From NCBI GenBank assembly GCA_934437695.1, contig CAKSAW010000043.1:1-9557 (forward strand): 9,557 nucleotides of DNA, in the 5' to 3' direction. This DNA comes from an uncultured Blautia sp. (GTDB lineage: Bacteria > Bacillota > Clostridia > Lachnospirales > Lachnospiraceae). The translations under genes and the position numbers were made by a program. Below the pieces are notes generated by a model. It had not been told where the DNA came from, did not search any database, and worked only from the letters and a program-made list of their open reading frames with translations. Positions 1 through 7,495 of this stretch are shown piece by piece. Every line of letters begins with the position of its first letter. Positions within the stretch are counted from its first letter, which is position 1.

Positions 1-206
1 ATCCCATATTCCATGGAGATTGCCTCACCTGTGGATACCAGATCCTTTGCGCAGGTTGTGATCTTGTCATAAATCTTTTTGTTCAAAGTCTCAAGATCAC
101 TGTCAATACAATCCAGAAGGCTGATTCCCATTGTAATGGTACGCACATCCAGGTTCTCCTGCTCGATCATTTTATTTGTTTCATTTACTTCAAAAATATT
201 GATCAT
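1..206 (-). CDS. PFL family protein (DUF711/UPF0210), N-terminal part only
   Basis: This is the first 68 codons of a protein that runs off the left edge. It begins [14 protein letters not shown] and continues with a conserved segment ([15 protein letters not shown], about residues 21-35), which I recognise as the N-terminus of the UPF0210/DUF711 'PFL family' of about 450 residues. The family resembles pyruvate formate-lyase-type folds, but no reaction is firmly assigned. The ATG at 204-206 follows a GGGAG-type ribosome site at about 215-220. It starts 26 bp after the ACT-domain gene stop. An ACT-domain gene directly before a DUF711 gene is a widespread conserved pair, which supports both calls. 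Whether the rest of the gene is intact cannot be seen. Confidence 0.85.
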   Translation of the reverse strand, partial: MINIFEVNETNKMIEQENLDVRTITMGISLLDCIDSDLETLNKKIYDKITTCAKDLVSTGEAISMEYG

Positions 207-232
207 TTTATCTTTCTCCCTTGTATGTTTTC

Positions 233-505
233 TCAGATTCTGTGCATTACATTGAAGATATCTTCATGCTGGCAGCGGATCACTACGCCGATCTGATTTC
301 CAAGGTCTTCCAGTTCTTTTGCAAGAACTCCATTATCTTTTTCACATTTTGTGGCATCTGTTACCATCATCATGTTGAAGTATCCCTGTACGATGGTCTG
401 GGAGATATCAAGAATATTTACATTGTTGTCTGCAAGATAAGTACAAACCTTTGCAATAATCCCCACTGTGTCGTTTCCTACTACGGTAATGATTGTTTTT
501 TTCAT
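233..505 (-). CDS. ACT domain-containing protein (UPF0237 family)
   Basis: A 90-residue protein made of essentially one ACT domain. The N-terminus [20 protein letters not shown] matches the opening beta strand and Gly-containing loop used by ACT domains to bind small ligands, usually amino acids. It is followed by [19 protein letters not shown], the usual helix and second strand. Length matches the UPF0237 family (about 89-90 residues). The ATG at 503-505 has an AAAGGA ribosome site about 10 nt upstream. The gene lies 16 bp after the MBL hydrolase stop and 26 bp before the PFL-family start, so the three are probably co-transcribed. A plausible role is ligand sensing for the PFL-family partner. 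That is inferred from conserved neighbourhood and has no demonstrated function here. Confidence 0.9.
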   Translation of the reverse strand: MKKTIITVVGNDTVGIIAKVCTYLADNNVNILDISQTIVQGYFNMMMVTDATKCEKDNGVLAKELEDLGNQIGVVIRCQHEDIFNVMHRI

Positions 506-521
506 AAGTTCTTTGTCCTTT

Positions 522-1316
522 CTACACTGTAATTACTTCTGATATGCAATCCCTTTTCGCCACCTGTATTCTGAAATCACGGGACTTATAAGGGTTGTCA
601 CCTAAGGTTACTTCTGAACAGACGGTTTCATATGCCAGCTCTTCATAATTATTTTCTCTGCTCAAATGTCCGAGAAAAATCCCCTTCATATTATCATGAA
701 GCAATCTGCACAGGAGTCTGCCTGCATTCTCGTTGGAGAGATGGCCTCTGTCTCCCAGGATTCTCTGCTTCAGATAATAGGGATATTTTCCCACCTGCAG
801 CATACGGATATCATGATTTGCTTCCAGAAGAAGCGCATCCAGATTCTGCAGATGACTGATTATGTACTCATTATATTTTCCAAGGTCTGTGGCAATTCCC
901 ACTGAATGGTCCCCGCATTCCACACGATATCCCACAGGCTGTGCTGCATCATGGGAAATCGCAAATGGATTTACTGTCAGATCTCCGATCTCAAAGGGTT
1001 CATCCTCATGTATTTCATGAAAAATCCCCTCCGGCATCTTTCCAAGATTCATATGGGATAAAGCATCCACAGTTCCTCCTGTTGCATAGATTGGTATCTG
1101 ATGTTTTCTTGCTATCACACCCAGACCTTTGATATGATCCGAATGTTCATGTGTAATCAAGATACCATCAATATCTTTTCCTGTCAAATCCAGAGAATTT
1201 AATCCCTGTTCCACCCGTTTCCCGCTGATGCCCGCATCTACCAGAATATGGGTATTGTCAGAGCCTGCGTAAATACAGTTTCCGCTGCTTCCGCTGGCAA
1301 TGCTACAAAATCTCAT
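522..1316 (-). CDS. MBL-fold metallo-hydrolase, WalJ/YycJ-like
   Basis: A 264-residue cytoplasmic metallo-beta-lactamase-fold hydrolase of the length usual for the YycJ/WalJ family. The N-terminus has the family signature SIASGSSGNC (residues 5-14). The zinc motif HEHSDH is at residues 56-61. Further metal-ligand candidates are the SHDAA segment, the ATDLG segment and GHLSREN near residue 215. In Bacillus the homologue sits in the walRK operon and is proposed to be a DNA exonuclease linked to replication or mismatch repair. Here it lies in a polA-coaE operon, a setting that also fits DNA metabolism. The ATG at 1314-1316 lies inside the coaE end (14-bp overlap) with an AAGGA-like site upstream, suggesting translational coupling. 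The exact substrate is not shown by the sequence. Confidence 0.88.
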   Translation of the reverse strand: MRFCSIASGSSGNCIYAGSDNTHILVDAGISGKRVEQGLNSLDLTGKDIDGILITHEHSDHIKGLGVIARKHQIPIYATGGTVDALSHMNLGKMPEGIFHEIHEDEPFEIGDLTVNPFAISHDAAQPVGYRVECGDHSVGIATDLGKYNEYIISHLQNLDALLLEANHDIRMLQVGKYPYYLKQRILGDRGHLSNENAGRLLCRLLHDNMKGIFLGHLSRENNYEELAYETVCSEVTLGDNPYKSRDFRIQVAKRDCISEVITV

Positions 1317-1902
1317 ATTTTTTTATTCCTTCCTCAATCTGCTGCCTGGTCTGTGCAAAATCTCCATTGTTTACCACAACATAATCTGCATTTTCCCGAA
1401 AAAAGCTCTCCGGTGCCTGGCTGGCAATGATACTGACTGATTTATCTCTGGTATAGCCACGGTTTTCCATCAGTCTCCGGATACGGATTTCTTCATCCGT
1501 ATGAATATACCATATTGTATCACAGAACTCCTGATAATGATCTTCAAAAAAAAGAGCAGCTTCCACCACACATATCTTCTGTCCCTGCTGCTTTTTCAGC
1601 TCCAACTGTTCTGTTATATACTGTCTGACAGCAGGATGGATAATCTGATTTAATTTTTCCAGAAGGTCCGGATGTGAAAATACTACATCCGAAACCTGTC
1701 TGCGGTCAATAGTTTTATCATTTTTTATTACCTGTTCTCCAAATAATCCTATCACCGGTTCATAACAGGACTGTCCGGGCTCCATTACCAGATGTCCGAT
1801 CTCATCTGCTTTTATCACATATGCCTGGTATTTTTCTTCAAGAAAATCAAGCACTGTACTTTTTCCGGCGCCTACTCCGCCGGTAATCCCTATTGTAATC
1901 AT
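1303..1902 (-). CDS. coaE: Dephospho-CoA kinase
   Basis: A 199-residue P-loop kinase that phosphorylates the 3'-OH of the dephospho-CoA ribose with ATP, the last step of CoA synthesis. The Walker A loop GGVGAGKS is at residues 8-15. Asp33 in KADEIGH matches the conserved catalytic Asp. HPAVR (from residue 89) and the region RLMENRGYTRD followed by ADYVVVNNGD match the CoA-binding and lid segments and the C-terminal motif. The usual Asp in the VLDxPLLFE motif is Glu here (VVEAALFFE). The ATG at 1900-1902 is preferred over an upstream GTG inside polA because the family begins at this point and a GAGG site lies about 9 nt upstream. It starts 1 bp after the polA stop, so it is probably coupled to polA translation. 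Confidence 0.96.
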   Translation of the reverse strand: MITIGITGGVGAGKSTVLDFLEEKYQAYVIKADEIGHLVMEPGQSCYEPVIGLFGEQVIKNDKTIDRRQVSDVVFSHPDLLEKLNQIIHPAVRQYITEQLELKKQQGQKICVVEAALFFEDHYQEFCDTIWYIHTDEEIRIRRLMENRGYTRDKSVSIIASQAPESFFRENADYVVVNNGDFAQTRQQIEEGIKKYEIL

Positions 1903-1903
1903 T

Positions 1904-4579
1904 TTACTTTGCCTCATACCAGTTATTGCCCTGATGCATATCAACTTCCAGTTCCACAGAAAGCTTTGCAGCACCCTTCATCTCCTCTTCAAGTATAGCA
2001 GATACCTGCGGGATTTCCTCTTTGCAGGTTTCTATCAGAAGTTCATCGTGGACCTGCAGGACAAGACGTGATTTCAGATTTTCATCTTTTAAGCGTCTGT
2101 AGACACGGTTCATTGCAATCTTAATGATATCTGCCGCTGTTCCCTGGATTGGAGAATTCATAGCCACACGCTCTCCAAAGGATCTCTGCATAAAGTTACT
2201 GGATTTCAGTTCCGGTATGGGTCTGCGTCTGCCAAACATGGTTGTCACATACCCCTTCTCTTTTCCTTCTTCTACCAGCCCATCAAGAAATCCCTTGATC
2301 CTTGGATAGGATTCAAAATATCTCTCAATATATTCTGCCGCTTCTTTTCGCGTAATACTCAGGTCCTGGCTGAGTCCAAATGAACTGATTCCATAAACAA
2401 TCCCAAAGTTTACTGCTTTGGCATTTCTTCTCTGCAGATCTGTCACCTCATCAAAAGGAACATGGAATACTTCAGAAGCTGTATGTCTGTGGATATCCTG
2501 TGCTTCTTTATATGCCTGGATCAGCTTTTCATCCCCTGACATATGTGCAAGAACACGAAGTTCAATCTGTGAATAGTCTGCATCAAGAAATACATATCCA
2601 TTCTCCGGCACAAAAACTTTACGGATCAGACGTCCCAGTTCCATTCTCACAGGAATATTCTGAAGATTGGGTTCCGTACTGCTGATCCTTCCTGTAGCAG
2701 TGATCGTCTGGTTAAATGTGGAATGGATTCTTCCATCCTCTGCAATCACATTTGCAAGCCCGTCTGCATAGGTTGATTTCAGTTTTGCAAGCTGGCGGTA
2801 TTCCAGGATATCCTTTACAATGGGGTATTCCGGTGCAAGCTTCTCCAGAATATCTGCTGCTGTGGAATATCCTGTCTTTGTTTTCTTTCCGCCTTTCAGT
2901 CCAAGCTTTTCAAACAGGATCACTCCCATCTGTTTCGGGGAATTAATATTAAATTCCTCGCCTGCCTGCTGCCAGATCAGCTTTTCCAGTTCTTCAATAC
3001 GGATATTCAGCTTCTCTCCATAGCTTTTCAGTTCTTCACCTTTTACGCTGATCCCCCATTTTTCCATGGAATCAAGGGTGAAGATCAATGGAAGTTCTAT
3101 CTGTGTATAAACCTTCCACATACCTGTTTCCTGCAATGCATCACACATAGATTTTCTGCAGACAAGTGCTGTATACGCCATATAACAAGCCCATGACGTC
3201 AGACCTTCAGCGCCTTCTTCCCAGGCTTTTTGAATCGTTTTCTTTCCCATAAGCTCTTCTTTTGAAGGAAGGATCCGTCCATTCAGATATTCCTTTGCCA
3301 TATCGTCGTAGGTATACACAGATTTCAGCGGATTCAGAAGATATGCAGCCACACCTGCATCAAATACTGCTGCAGGATCATCAAATGAAATATGCTTAAG
3401 CAGAGCCTTCACATCCAGGGCGCAGATCATATGTGCCTCCGTGCTATTCTCTTTGTTATTCTCTGAAGCTTTATTAAAAAGATTCTCCAGTTTTCCACAG
3501 AGATAGGCTTCTGTGATCATCCCTTCTACAGGAATATAATAAATTTCTTCTTCACTCAGGGCAAGTCCTGCGCCATATACTCTGCCCTCTTCTGCGAGCA
3601 AAGAAACACCTGCTGTTTTTTCTGCCTCTGCTTTCTCAAACAATGCCTCACATCCTGCCAGATCTGTACATGTGAAAAACTCCTGTTCCAGTGCATCCTC
3701 CTGTACTGTCTCAGAGTCAAAGCGATTGAGCAGATTTTTAAATTCCAGCTGTTTGCAGAGAAGAAAGGCTTCTTTTGTGTACAGATTTCCCAGTTTTGCT
3801 TTTTCATAAGAAAACTCAATGGGACTGTCTGTGCAGATCGTAGCCAGTGCTTTACTCATCTGTGCCATATCATAATGCTCTCTCATGGATTCCCTGGCCC
3901 TGTTTGGTTTCAGCTCTTCCAGATGTTCATGGGCATTCTCAATGCTTCCATATTCCACAATAAGCTTTGTGGCAGTCTTTTCACCTACTCCCGGAATGCC
4001 CGGGATATTATCAGCACTGTCACCCATCAGTGCTTTTAAATCTATGATCTGCAAAGGTGTAACCTGATATTTCTCCATAACCTGCTGTGCATGGTAATCC
4101 TCTATTGTAGTTTTACCTCTTACTGTTTTTGGCAGGCGGATCATAATCTTCTCTGTAGCAAGCTGAAGCAGATCACGGTCACCGGAAAGAATGGTAGCAT
4201 CCATTCCTGCTGCCTCACTTTTCTTAGCCAGAGTTCCAAGGATATCATCAGCCTCATAGCCCTCTTTTGTCACAACGTTCACGCCCATTGCAGCAAGCAC
4301 CTCCTTGATCAGCGGCACCTGTTCTCTCAGTTCTTCGGGCATGGGCTTACGTGTTCCCTTATACGCCTCAAACATTTTATGGCGGAAAGTCGGCGCTTTC
4401 AGGTCAAATGCCACTGTCAGATACTGAGGCTTCTCCTCTTCAAGAGTCCGAAAAAGTATGTTCAGGAAACCATATACAGCCCCTGTATGTTTTCCCTCTG
4501 AATTTGTAAGATCCGGCAGGCCATAAAAAGCTCTGTTCAGAATGCTGTGGCCATCGATCAGTAATATTTTTTCACTCAT
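1904..4579 (-). CDS. polA: DNA polymerase I with degenerate 3'-5' exonuclease domain
   Basis: An 891-residue family A polymerase for Okazaki fragment processing and repair. Residues 1 to about 290 are a 5' nuclease domain: Asp9 in LLIDGHS, EADD, SGDRDLLQL and the helix-hairpin-helix segment GDSADNIPGIPGVGEKTA. The middle domain (about 310-480) has the expected position and size of the proofreading domain but lacks the DxE and other acidic metal ligands, as in many Firmicutes, so proofreading is probably absent. The polymerase domain has motif A (Asp668 in DYSQIELR), motif B (Lys721, Phe725, Tyr729 in RRNAKAVNFGIVYG) and motif C (His844-Asp-Glu846 in QVHDELL). The ATG at 4577-4579 has a GGAGGA site 4 nt upstream. 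An in-frame TTG at 4601-4603 is rejected. It lies 16 bp after the zinc-finger gene. Confidence 0.98.
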   Translation of the reverse strand: MSEKILLIDGHSILNRAFYGLPDLTNSEGKHTGAVYGFLNILFRTLEEEKPQYLTVAFDLKAPTFRHKMFEAYKGTRKPMPEELREQVPLIKEVLAAMGVNVVTKEGYEADDILGTLAKKSEAAGMDATILSGDRDLLQLATEKIMIRLPKTVRGKTTIEDYHAQQVMEKYQVTPLQIIDLKALMGDSADNIPGIPGVGEKTATKLIVEYGSIENAHEHLEELKPNRARESMREHYDMAQMSKALATICTDSPIEFSYEKAKLGNLYTKEAFLLCKQLEFKNLLNRFDSETVQEDALEQEFFTCTDLAGCEALFEKAEAEKTAGVSLLAEEGRVYGAGLALSEEEIYYIPVEGMITEAYLCGKLENLFNKASENNKENSTEAHMICALDVKALLKHISFDDPAAVFDAGVAAYLLNPLKSVYTYDDMAKEYLNGRILPSKEELMGKKTIQKAWEEGAEGLTSWACYMAYTALVCRKSMCDALQETGMWKVYTQIELPLIFTLDSMEKWGISVKGEELKSYGEKLNIRIEELEKLIWQQAGEEFNINSPKQMGVILFEKLGLKGGKKTKTGYSTAADILEKLAPEYPIVKDILEYRQLAKLKSTYADGLANVIAEDGRIHSTFNQTITATGRISSTEPNLQNIPVRMELGRLIRKVFVPENGYVFLDADYSQIELRVLAHMSGDEKLIQAYKEAQDIHRHTASEVFHVPFDEVTDLQRRNAKAVNFGIVYGISSFGLSQDLSITRKEAAEYIERYFESYPRIKGFLDGLVEEGKEKGYVTTMFGRRRPIPELKSSNFMQRSFGERVAMNSPIQGTAADIIKIAMNRVYRRLKDENLKSRLVLQVHDELLIETCKEEIPQVSAILEEEMKGAAKLSVELEVDMHQGNNWYEAK

Positions 4580-4595
4580 AAAATCCTCCAGTGTC

Positions 4596-4949
4596 TTATA
4601 CAATATGAATTGTTTCCATCATTACAAAAACCAGTATTGCCGCAAAAGTAGCAATCAGAAGACATATACTTATTCCCAGCATAATCCAGCTGAATTTCTT
4701 CTTACGGATGTATCTTCTTGATTTCCGGATATCCTGTTTCAGCAGATTTTTAAAATCCAGAACCGAATCACTGCTGTTATCAGCAAGCTGCTGTGTTACC
4801 TCATGGACAATAAAATAGGTTTCCAGTTCATCATAACAGGAAGAGCAGTTCTGCACATGATCAAGAAACATTTCCAGTTCATTCACAGGAAGTTCATGTT
4901 TTATATAACTGCTCACCATTCCTTCTGCAATTCGGCAATCCATTTCCAT
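4596..4949 (-). CDS. Anti-sigma-factor-like zinc-finger (zf-HC2) membrane protein
   Basis: A 117-residue protein with two visible parts. The N-terminal 50 or so residues resemble the zf-HC2 domain of ECF-type anti-sigma factors: an early Cys, a helix ending SSYIKHELP, then the zinc signature HVQNCSSC (H-x3-C-x2-C). A basic stretch (RKSRRYIRKKK) precedes one hydrophobic segment (about SWIMLGISICLLIATFAAIL) near the C-terminus, so the zinc finger should face the cytoplasm with almost nothing outside. No sigma factor gene is adjacent, so the partner is unknown. It is the first gene after the promoter at 5003-5031 and ends 16 bp before polA. ATG 4947-4949 has GGGAG about 10 nt upstream. ATG 4941-4943 with AAGGA 7 nt upstream is an equally possible start. 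The in-frame GTG at 4992-4994 lies at about the predicted transcription start and is rejected. Confidence 0.8.
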   Translation of the reverse strand: MEMDCRIAEGMVSSYIKHELPVNELEMFLDHVQNCSSCYDELETYFIVHEVTQQLADNSSDSVLDFKNLLKQDIRKSRRYIRKKKFSWIMLGISICLLIATFAAILVFVMMETIHIV

Positions 4950-5002
4950 TTCCTTCTTTCTCCCGCTAAAGCAATTTCGGTTACTGATGTTCACTATTAC
5001 GA

Positions 5003-5031
5003 ATTATAACCGAACCAAAGTTAATTGGCAA
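5003..5031 (-). promoter_or_regulatory. Sigma-A-type promoter for the zf-HC2/polA/coaE operon
   Basis: On the minus strand, a -35 box TTGCCA (5026-5031; one mismatch to TTGACA) is separated by exactly 17 bp from a perfect -10 box TATAAT (5003-5008). The predicted start near 4996 gives a leader of about 47 nt to the zinc-finger gene. The -35 box directly abuts the T-tract of the ftsH terminator. No other promoter of similar quality was noticed in the short gaps further down the operon. Confidence 0.82.
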
Positions 5032-5067
5032 GAAAAAGCAGCAGAAGCCAAAATTTGCTTCTGCTGC
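5031..5067 (-). terminator. Rho-independent terminator after ftsH
   Basis: A perfect 11-bp inverted repeat (5038-5048 and 5057-5067, arms GCAGCAGAAGC/GCTTCTGCTGC) encloses an 8-nt loop. Read on the minus strand it is followed by TTTTTCT (5037-5031). It lies 38 bp past the ftsH stop codon. The plus-strand side also carries a T-rich stretch after the stem, so some bidirectional activity is possible. Confidence 0.9.
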
Positions 5068-5104
5068 CTTCTTTTATACTCATCAGACAGGTTTCCATCG
5101 TTTA

Positions 5105-7015
5105 TCAGTTATTTATTTTATTATCTGTATCATTTTCAGCTTCTATACTGTTCTCAGCTTCAGTTTCTACATTTGGAACCTGTGCAGGCGCATTAAGGAT
5201 CTTCATAAATTCCTCGCCTGTGATTGTCTCATGTTCATACAGATATTTTGCAAGCTCATGAAGCTTTCCTATATTATCCTGAAGGATCTTCAGAGCTTTC
5301 TGATGTTCTGTTCTGACCAGTTCCACAACTTTTTTATCCAACAGTGTCTGTGTTTCAAAAGAGCAGCTTAAGCTGGAGTCTCCTCCCAGATACTGATTTG
5401 TCACATTTTCCATGGCTACCATATCAAAATCTTCACTCATGCCATATCTGGAGATCATTGCTCTTGCGATCTTTGTCGCCTGCTCAATATCATTGGATGC
5501 TCCGGTTGTAATAGAGTGGAAGATCAGTTCCTCTGCAGCACGTCCGCCTGTGAAGGTTGCGATCTTGTTGGCAAGTTCTTCCTTTGTCATCAGATAATGA
5601 TCTCCATCATCCACCTGCATGGTATATCCAAGTGCTCCGGATGTACGGGGGATGATCGTAATCTTATGGACAGGTGCTGATTCTGTCTGTTTGGCAGCAA
5701 CCAGTGCATGTCCTATCTCATGATAAGCAACGATCAGTTTTTCTTTATTGGAAAGAACTCTGTTCTTTTTCTGATATCCTGCGATAACTACTTCAATGCT
5801 CTCTTCAAAATCCGCCTGAGTGGCAAATTTTCTTCCATCACGCACTGCACGAAGGGCAGCTTCATTGACGATGTTTGCAAGTTCTGCACCGGAAGCTCCT
5901 GCAGCAGCCTTTGCAATATCCTCAAAGCGTACAGAATCAGCAATCTTTATTTTCTTTGCATGAACTTTAAGAATCTCTTCACGTCCCTTTAAATCCGGAA
6001 GTTCAACAGGAATACGTCTGTCAAAACGTCCAGGACGGAGAAGTGCAGGGTCAAGAGAATCCGGTCTGTTGGTTGCAGCAAGGATCACAACACCCTTGGA
6101 ACCATCGAAACCATCCATCTCTGTAAGCAGCTGGTTCAGTGTCTGCTCTCTCTCGTCATTGCCTCCTGTAAATCCGGCACCGTCACGCTTCTTACCGATT
6201 GTATCGATCTCATCGATGAATACAATACATGGAGCCTTCTCATTGGCCTGTTTAAAGAGGTCTCGCACCTTCGCAGCACCCATACCAACAAACATCTCCA
6301 CGAACTCAGAACCGGAAATGGAGAAAAACGGTACTTCCGCCTCACCGGCTACTGCTTTTGCAAGAAGAGTTTTACCTGTTCCGGGAGGGCCTACAAGAAG
6401 TGCACCTTTCGGCATTGATGCACCGATCTCTCTGTATTTCTGCGGATTATGCAGATAATCTACGATCTCTGTCAGAAGCTCTTTTGCCTCATCCTCCCCT
6501 GCTACATCTGAAAATTTGATTCCTGTAGATGACTTTACATATACTTTGGCATTACTCTTGCCAAATGACATTGCCCCGCCGGGACCTCCGCCCATGGAAC
6601 TCATCATTTTCTTACTGAGCCATCTTCCAAGAAGGATAAAGATAGCGATCGGCAGGATATATCCTGCCAGAAGGCTGATCCAGATAGATGTCTGCTGGGG
6701 TGCAGCTGCATCAAATTTCACATTTGCATCATGAAGACGGTCTACAAGATCCGGATCATTTACCTTAACTGTTCGGAAATATCCTTCCTCTCCTTTACTC
6801 TCTGCTACATAATAAATATAATCATCCTGAATCTCTACTGCCTTAACATATCCATTCTCTACTCCTGTCAGGAATTCACTGTACTTTGTTGTCTGTACCT
6901 TTCGTCCCTCGATTGCAGGAAGCAACAGCACATTCAGAAGAATGATAATAACTGCCGCAATGATATAATATACATAAAGCGGTTTTCTGCCGGGTTTTTT
7001 ATTATCAAGGTTCAT
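5105..7015 (-). CDS. ftsH: ATP-dependent zinc metalloprotease FtsH
   Basis: A 636-residue membrane-anchored AAA+ protease that extracts and degrades membrane and unstable cytosolic proteins as a hexamer. Two membrane segments (about 12-35 and 109-130) flank an extracytoplasmic domain of about 70 residues. A Gly-rich linker is followed by the AAA module: Walker A GPPGTGKT (209-216), pore loop MFVGMG (241-246), Walker B FIDEID (266-271), and second region of homology with arginine finger [10 protein letters not shown] (325-334). The protease domain has HEIGH (432-436) and the distal zinc ligand Asp509 in [11 protein letters not shown]. Ile replaces the Ala of the usual HEAGH; all metal ligands remain. 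The tail is acidic and Asn/Glu-rich, probably disordered. ATG 7013-7015 is chosen because GGAGG sits 8 nt upstream. An ATG at 7052-7054 falls inside the -10 box and cannot be used. Confidence 0.97.
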   Translation of the reverse strand: MNLDNKKPGRKPLYVYYIIAAVIIILLNVLLLPAIEGRKVQTTKYSEFLTGVENGYVKAVEIQDDYIYYVAESKGEEGYFRTVKVNDPDLVDRLHDANVKFDAAAPQQTSIWISLLAGYILPIAIFILLGRWLSKKMMSSMGGGPGGAMSFGKSNAKVYVKSSTGIKFSDVAGEDEAKELLTEIVDYLHNPQKYREIGASMPKGALLVGPPGTGKTLLAKAVAGEAEVPFFSISGSEFVEMFVGMGAAKVRDLFKQANEKAPCIVFIDEIDTIGKKRDGAGFTGGNDEREQTLNQLLTEMDGFDGSKGVVILAATNRPDSLDPALLRPGRFDRRIPVELPDLKGREEILKVHAKKIKIADSVRFEDIAKAAAGASGAELANIVNEAALRAVRDGRKFATQADFEESIEVVIAGYQKKNRVLSNKEKLIVAYHEIGHALVAAKQTESAPVHKITIIPRTSGALGYTMQVDDGDHYLMTKEELANKIATFTGGRAAEELIFHSITTGASNDIEQATKIARAMISRYGMSEDFDMVAMENVTNQYLGGDSSLSCSFETQTLLDKKVVELVRTEHQKALKILQDNIGKLHELAKYLYEHETITGEEFMKILNAPAQVPNVETEAENSIEAENDTDNKINN

Positions 7016-7049
7016 CGGCTTTTCCTCCATTTCGTTATTGTTAGAATGT

Positions 7050-7078
7050 ACCATAACACTTATTCATTTATTTTTCAA
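7050..7078 (-). promoter_or_regulatory. Extended -10 sigma-A-type promoter for ftsH
   Basis: On the minus strand TTGAAA (7073-7078) is followed after 17 bp by TATGGT (7050-7055), with TG one base upstream of the -10 box (extended -10). The predicted start is near 7043, giving a leader of about 28 nt. The site lies between the tRNA-Leu terminator and ftsH, so ftsH is a separate transcription unit. I see no CtsR- or HrcA/CIRCE-type heat-shock operator next to it. Confidence 0.7.
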
Positions 7079-7120
7079 GAAAGGTCCCGTAAATTTCATA
7101 AACATTTTATAATTCACAAA

Positions 7121-7158
7121 TAAAAAAAGCGAAAACCTTACAAATAAAGGCTTCGCTT
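7121..7158 (-). terminator. Rho-independent terminator after tRNA-Leu
   Basis: On the minus strand the arm AAGCGAAGCCTT (7158-7147) pairs, with a small irregularity, with AAGGTTTTCGCTT (7139-7127) around a 7-nt loop. A run of T residues (7128-7122) overlaps the end of the stem and follows it. It lies about 10 bp past the tRNA 3' end and separates the tRNA transcript from ftsH. Confidence 0.85.
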
Positions 7159-7168
7159 ACTTTTTAAG

Positions 7169-7251
7169 TGCCGGCAGTGGGACTTGAACCCACACGTGGT
7201 TGCCCACAACAGATTTTGAGTCTGCCTCGTCTGCCATTCCGACATGCCGGC
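7169..7251 (-). tRNA. tRNA-Leu (anticodon CAA)
   Basis: An 83-nt class II tRNA read on the minus strand. The acceptor arms GCCGGCA and TGCCGGC pair over 7 bp, with A as the discriminator base at 7169. The anticodon loop is CTCAAAA within a 5-bp stem, giving anticodon CAA, which decodes UUG. The long variable arm (GTGG-GCAA-CCAC) is typical of leucine tRNAs, and the T arm is GTGGG-TTCAAGT-CCCAC. The 3' CCA is not encoded (CTT follows the discriminator), so it must be added by CCA-adding enzyme. It has its own promoter and terminator. Confidence 0.97.
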
Positions 7252-7263
7252 GCTGAAACGAGT

Positions 7264-7295
7264 ATTATAATACCATAATTTTTCTCAAAAAACAA
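7264..7295 (-). promoter_or_regulatory. Probable promoter of tRNA-Leu
   Basis: On the minus strand an extended -10 (TGG followed by TATTAT at 7267-7272) lies 17 bp from a weak -35 TTGTTT (7290-7295). A perfect TATAAT overlaps it at 7264-7269 but has only a T-run as -35. Either choice puts the start about 6-9 nt before the mature tRNA 5' end, as expected for a short tRNA leader. Confidence 0.6.
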
Positions 7296-7302
7296 GAGGC
7301 TT

Positions 7303-7485
7303 TTAAAATTTATTTCTTTTATTTTCTTTATTTATTTCCTTTTGCCCGAATTTATAGCAATCCTCGTAAATAATGCATTTAAGAGGATTGCTATAGTTGC
7401 CGAAGCCCACTGCGTCAACCTCATCCGGACAAAATTTCCCACAAATCATGAAGCACATCTTGCTGAAAGCATTTTTCAAACGCAC
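7303..7485 (-). CDS. Doubtful small Cys-rich ORF
   Basis: An open frame of 60 codons starting with GTG, 10 bp after the LRR gene stop. It has five cysteines (two spaced C-x3-C-x3-C near the start, two spaced C-x5-C later) and a Lys/Asn-rich tail. I do not recognise the family. The GTG has no ribosome site; an internal ATG at 7456-7458 has only a weak one. A perfect 13-bp inverted repeat lies within the frame, and the plus strand is also open across part of the same stretch, both of which argue against coding. It could be a small protein co-transcribed with the LRR gene, a decayed gene remnant, or noncoding DNA. Confidence 0.2.
   Translation of the reverse strand: MRLKNAFSKMCFMICGKFCPDEVDAVGFGNYSNPLKCIIYEDCYKFGQKEINKENKRNKF
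7353..7395. repeat. Perfect 13-bp inverted repeat forming a long hairpin
   Basis: Arms TATAGCAATCCTC (7353-7365) and GAGGATTGCTATA (7383-7395) are exact reverse complements. After one G/A mismatch the stem can continue for 5 more A-T pairs (7367-7371 with 7377-7381), leaving a 5-nt loop. No T-tract follows on either strand, so it is not a standard terminator. It could be a processing or stability element at the 3' end of the LRR transcript, a protein-binding dyad, or a small palindromic repeat element. Confidence 0.75.
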
Positions 7486-7495
7486 TCTGTGATTC

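Noticed and set aside
1304..1974. GTG start extending coaE by 24 residues
   Set aside because: The extension lies inside the polA C-terminus and precedes the family's normal start just before the P-loop; the ATG at 1900-1902 has a suitable ribosome site.
3556..3819. 87-codon minus-strand frame inside polA
   Set aside because: It is an out-of-frame shadow of polA, whose own frame is continuous and conserved here, so it is not a frameshift product.
4091..4501. 136-codon plus-strand open frame
   Set aside because: Fully antisense to the conserved 5' nuclease domain of polA; no recognisable protein features.
1904..4579. Missing proofreading residues in PolA as a novelty
   Set aside because: Loss of the 3'-5' exonuclease ligands is common in Firmicute Pol I, so it is noted in the annotation only.
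6731..7123. 130-codon plus-strand open frame
   Set aside because: It lies antisense to the ftsH N-terminus and extends over the ftsH promoter; its hydrophobic composition is the complement of membrane-segment codons, and no ribosome site or family match was seen.
7169..7251. tRNA-Leu as an integration (att) site
   Set aside because: No integrase gene and no duplicate of the tRNA 3' end is visible; the tRNA 3' side leads directly to its terminator and the housekeeping gene ftsH.
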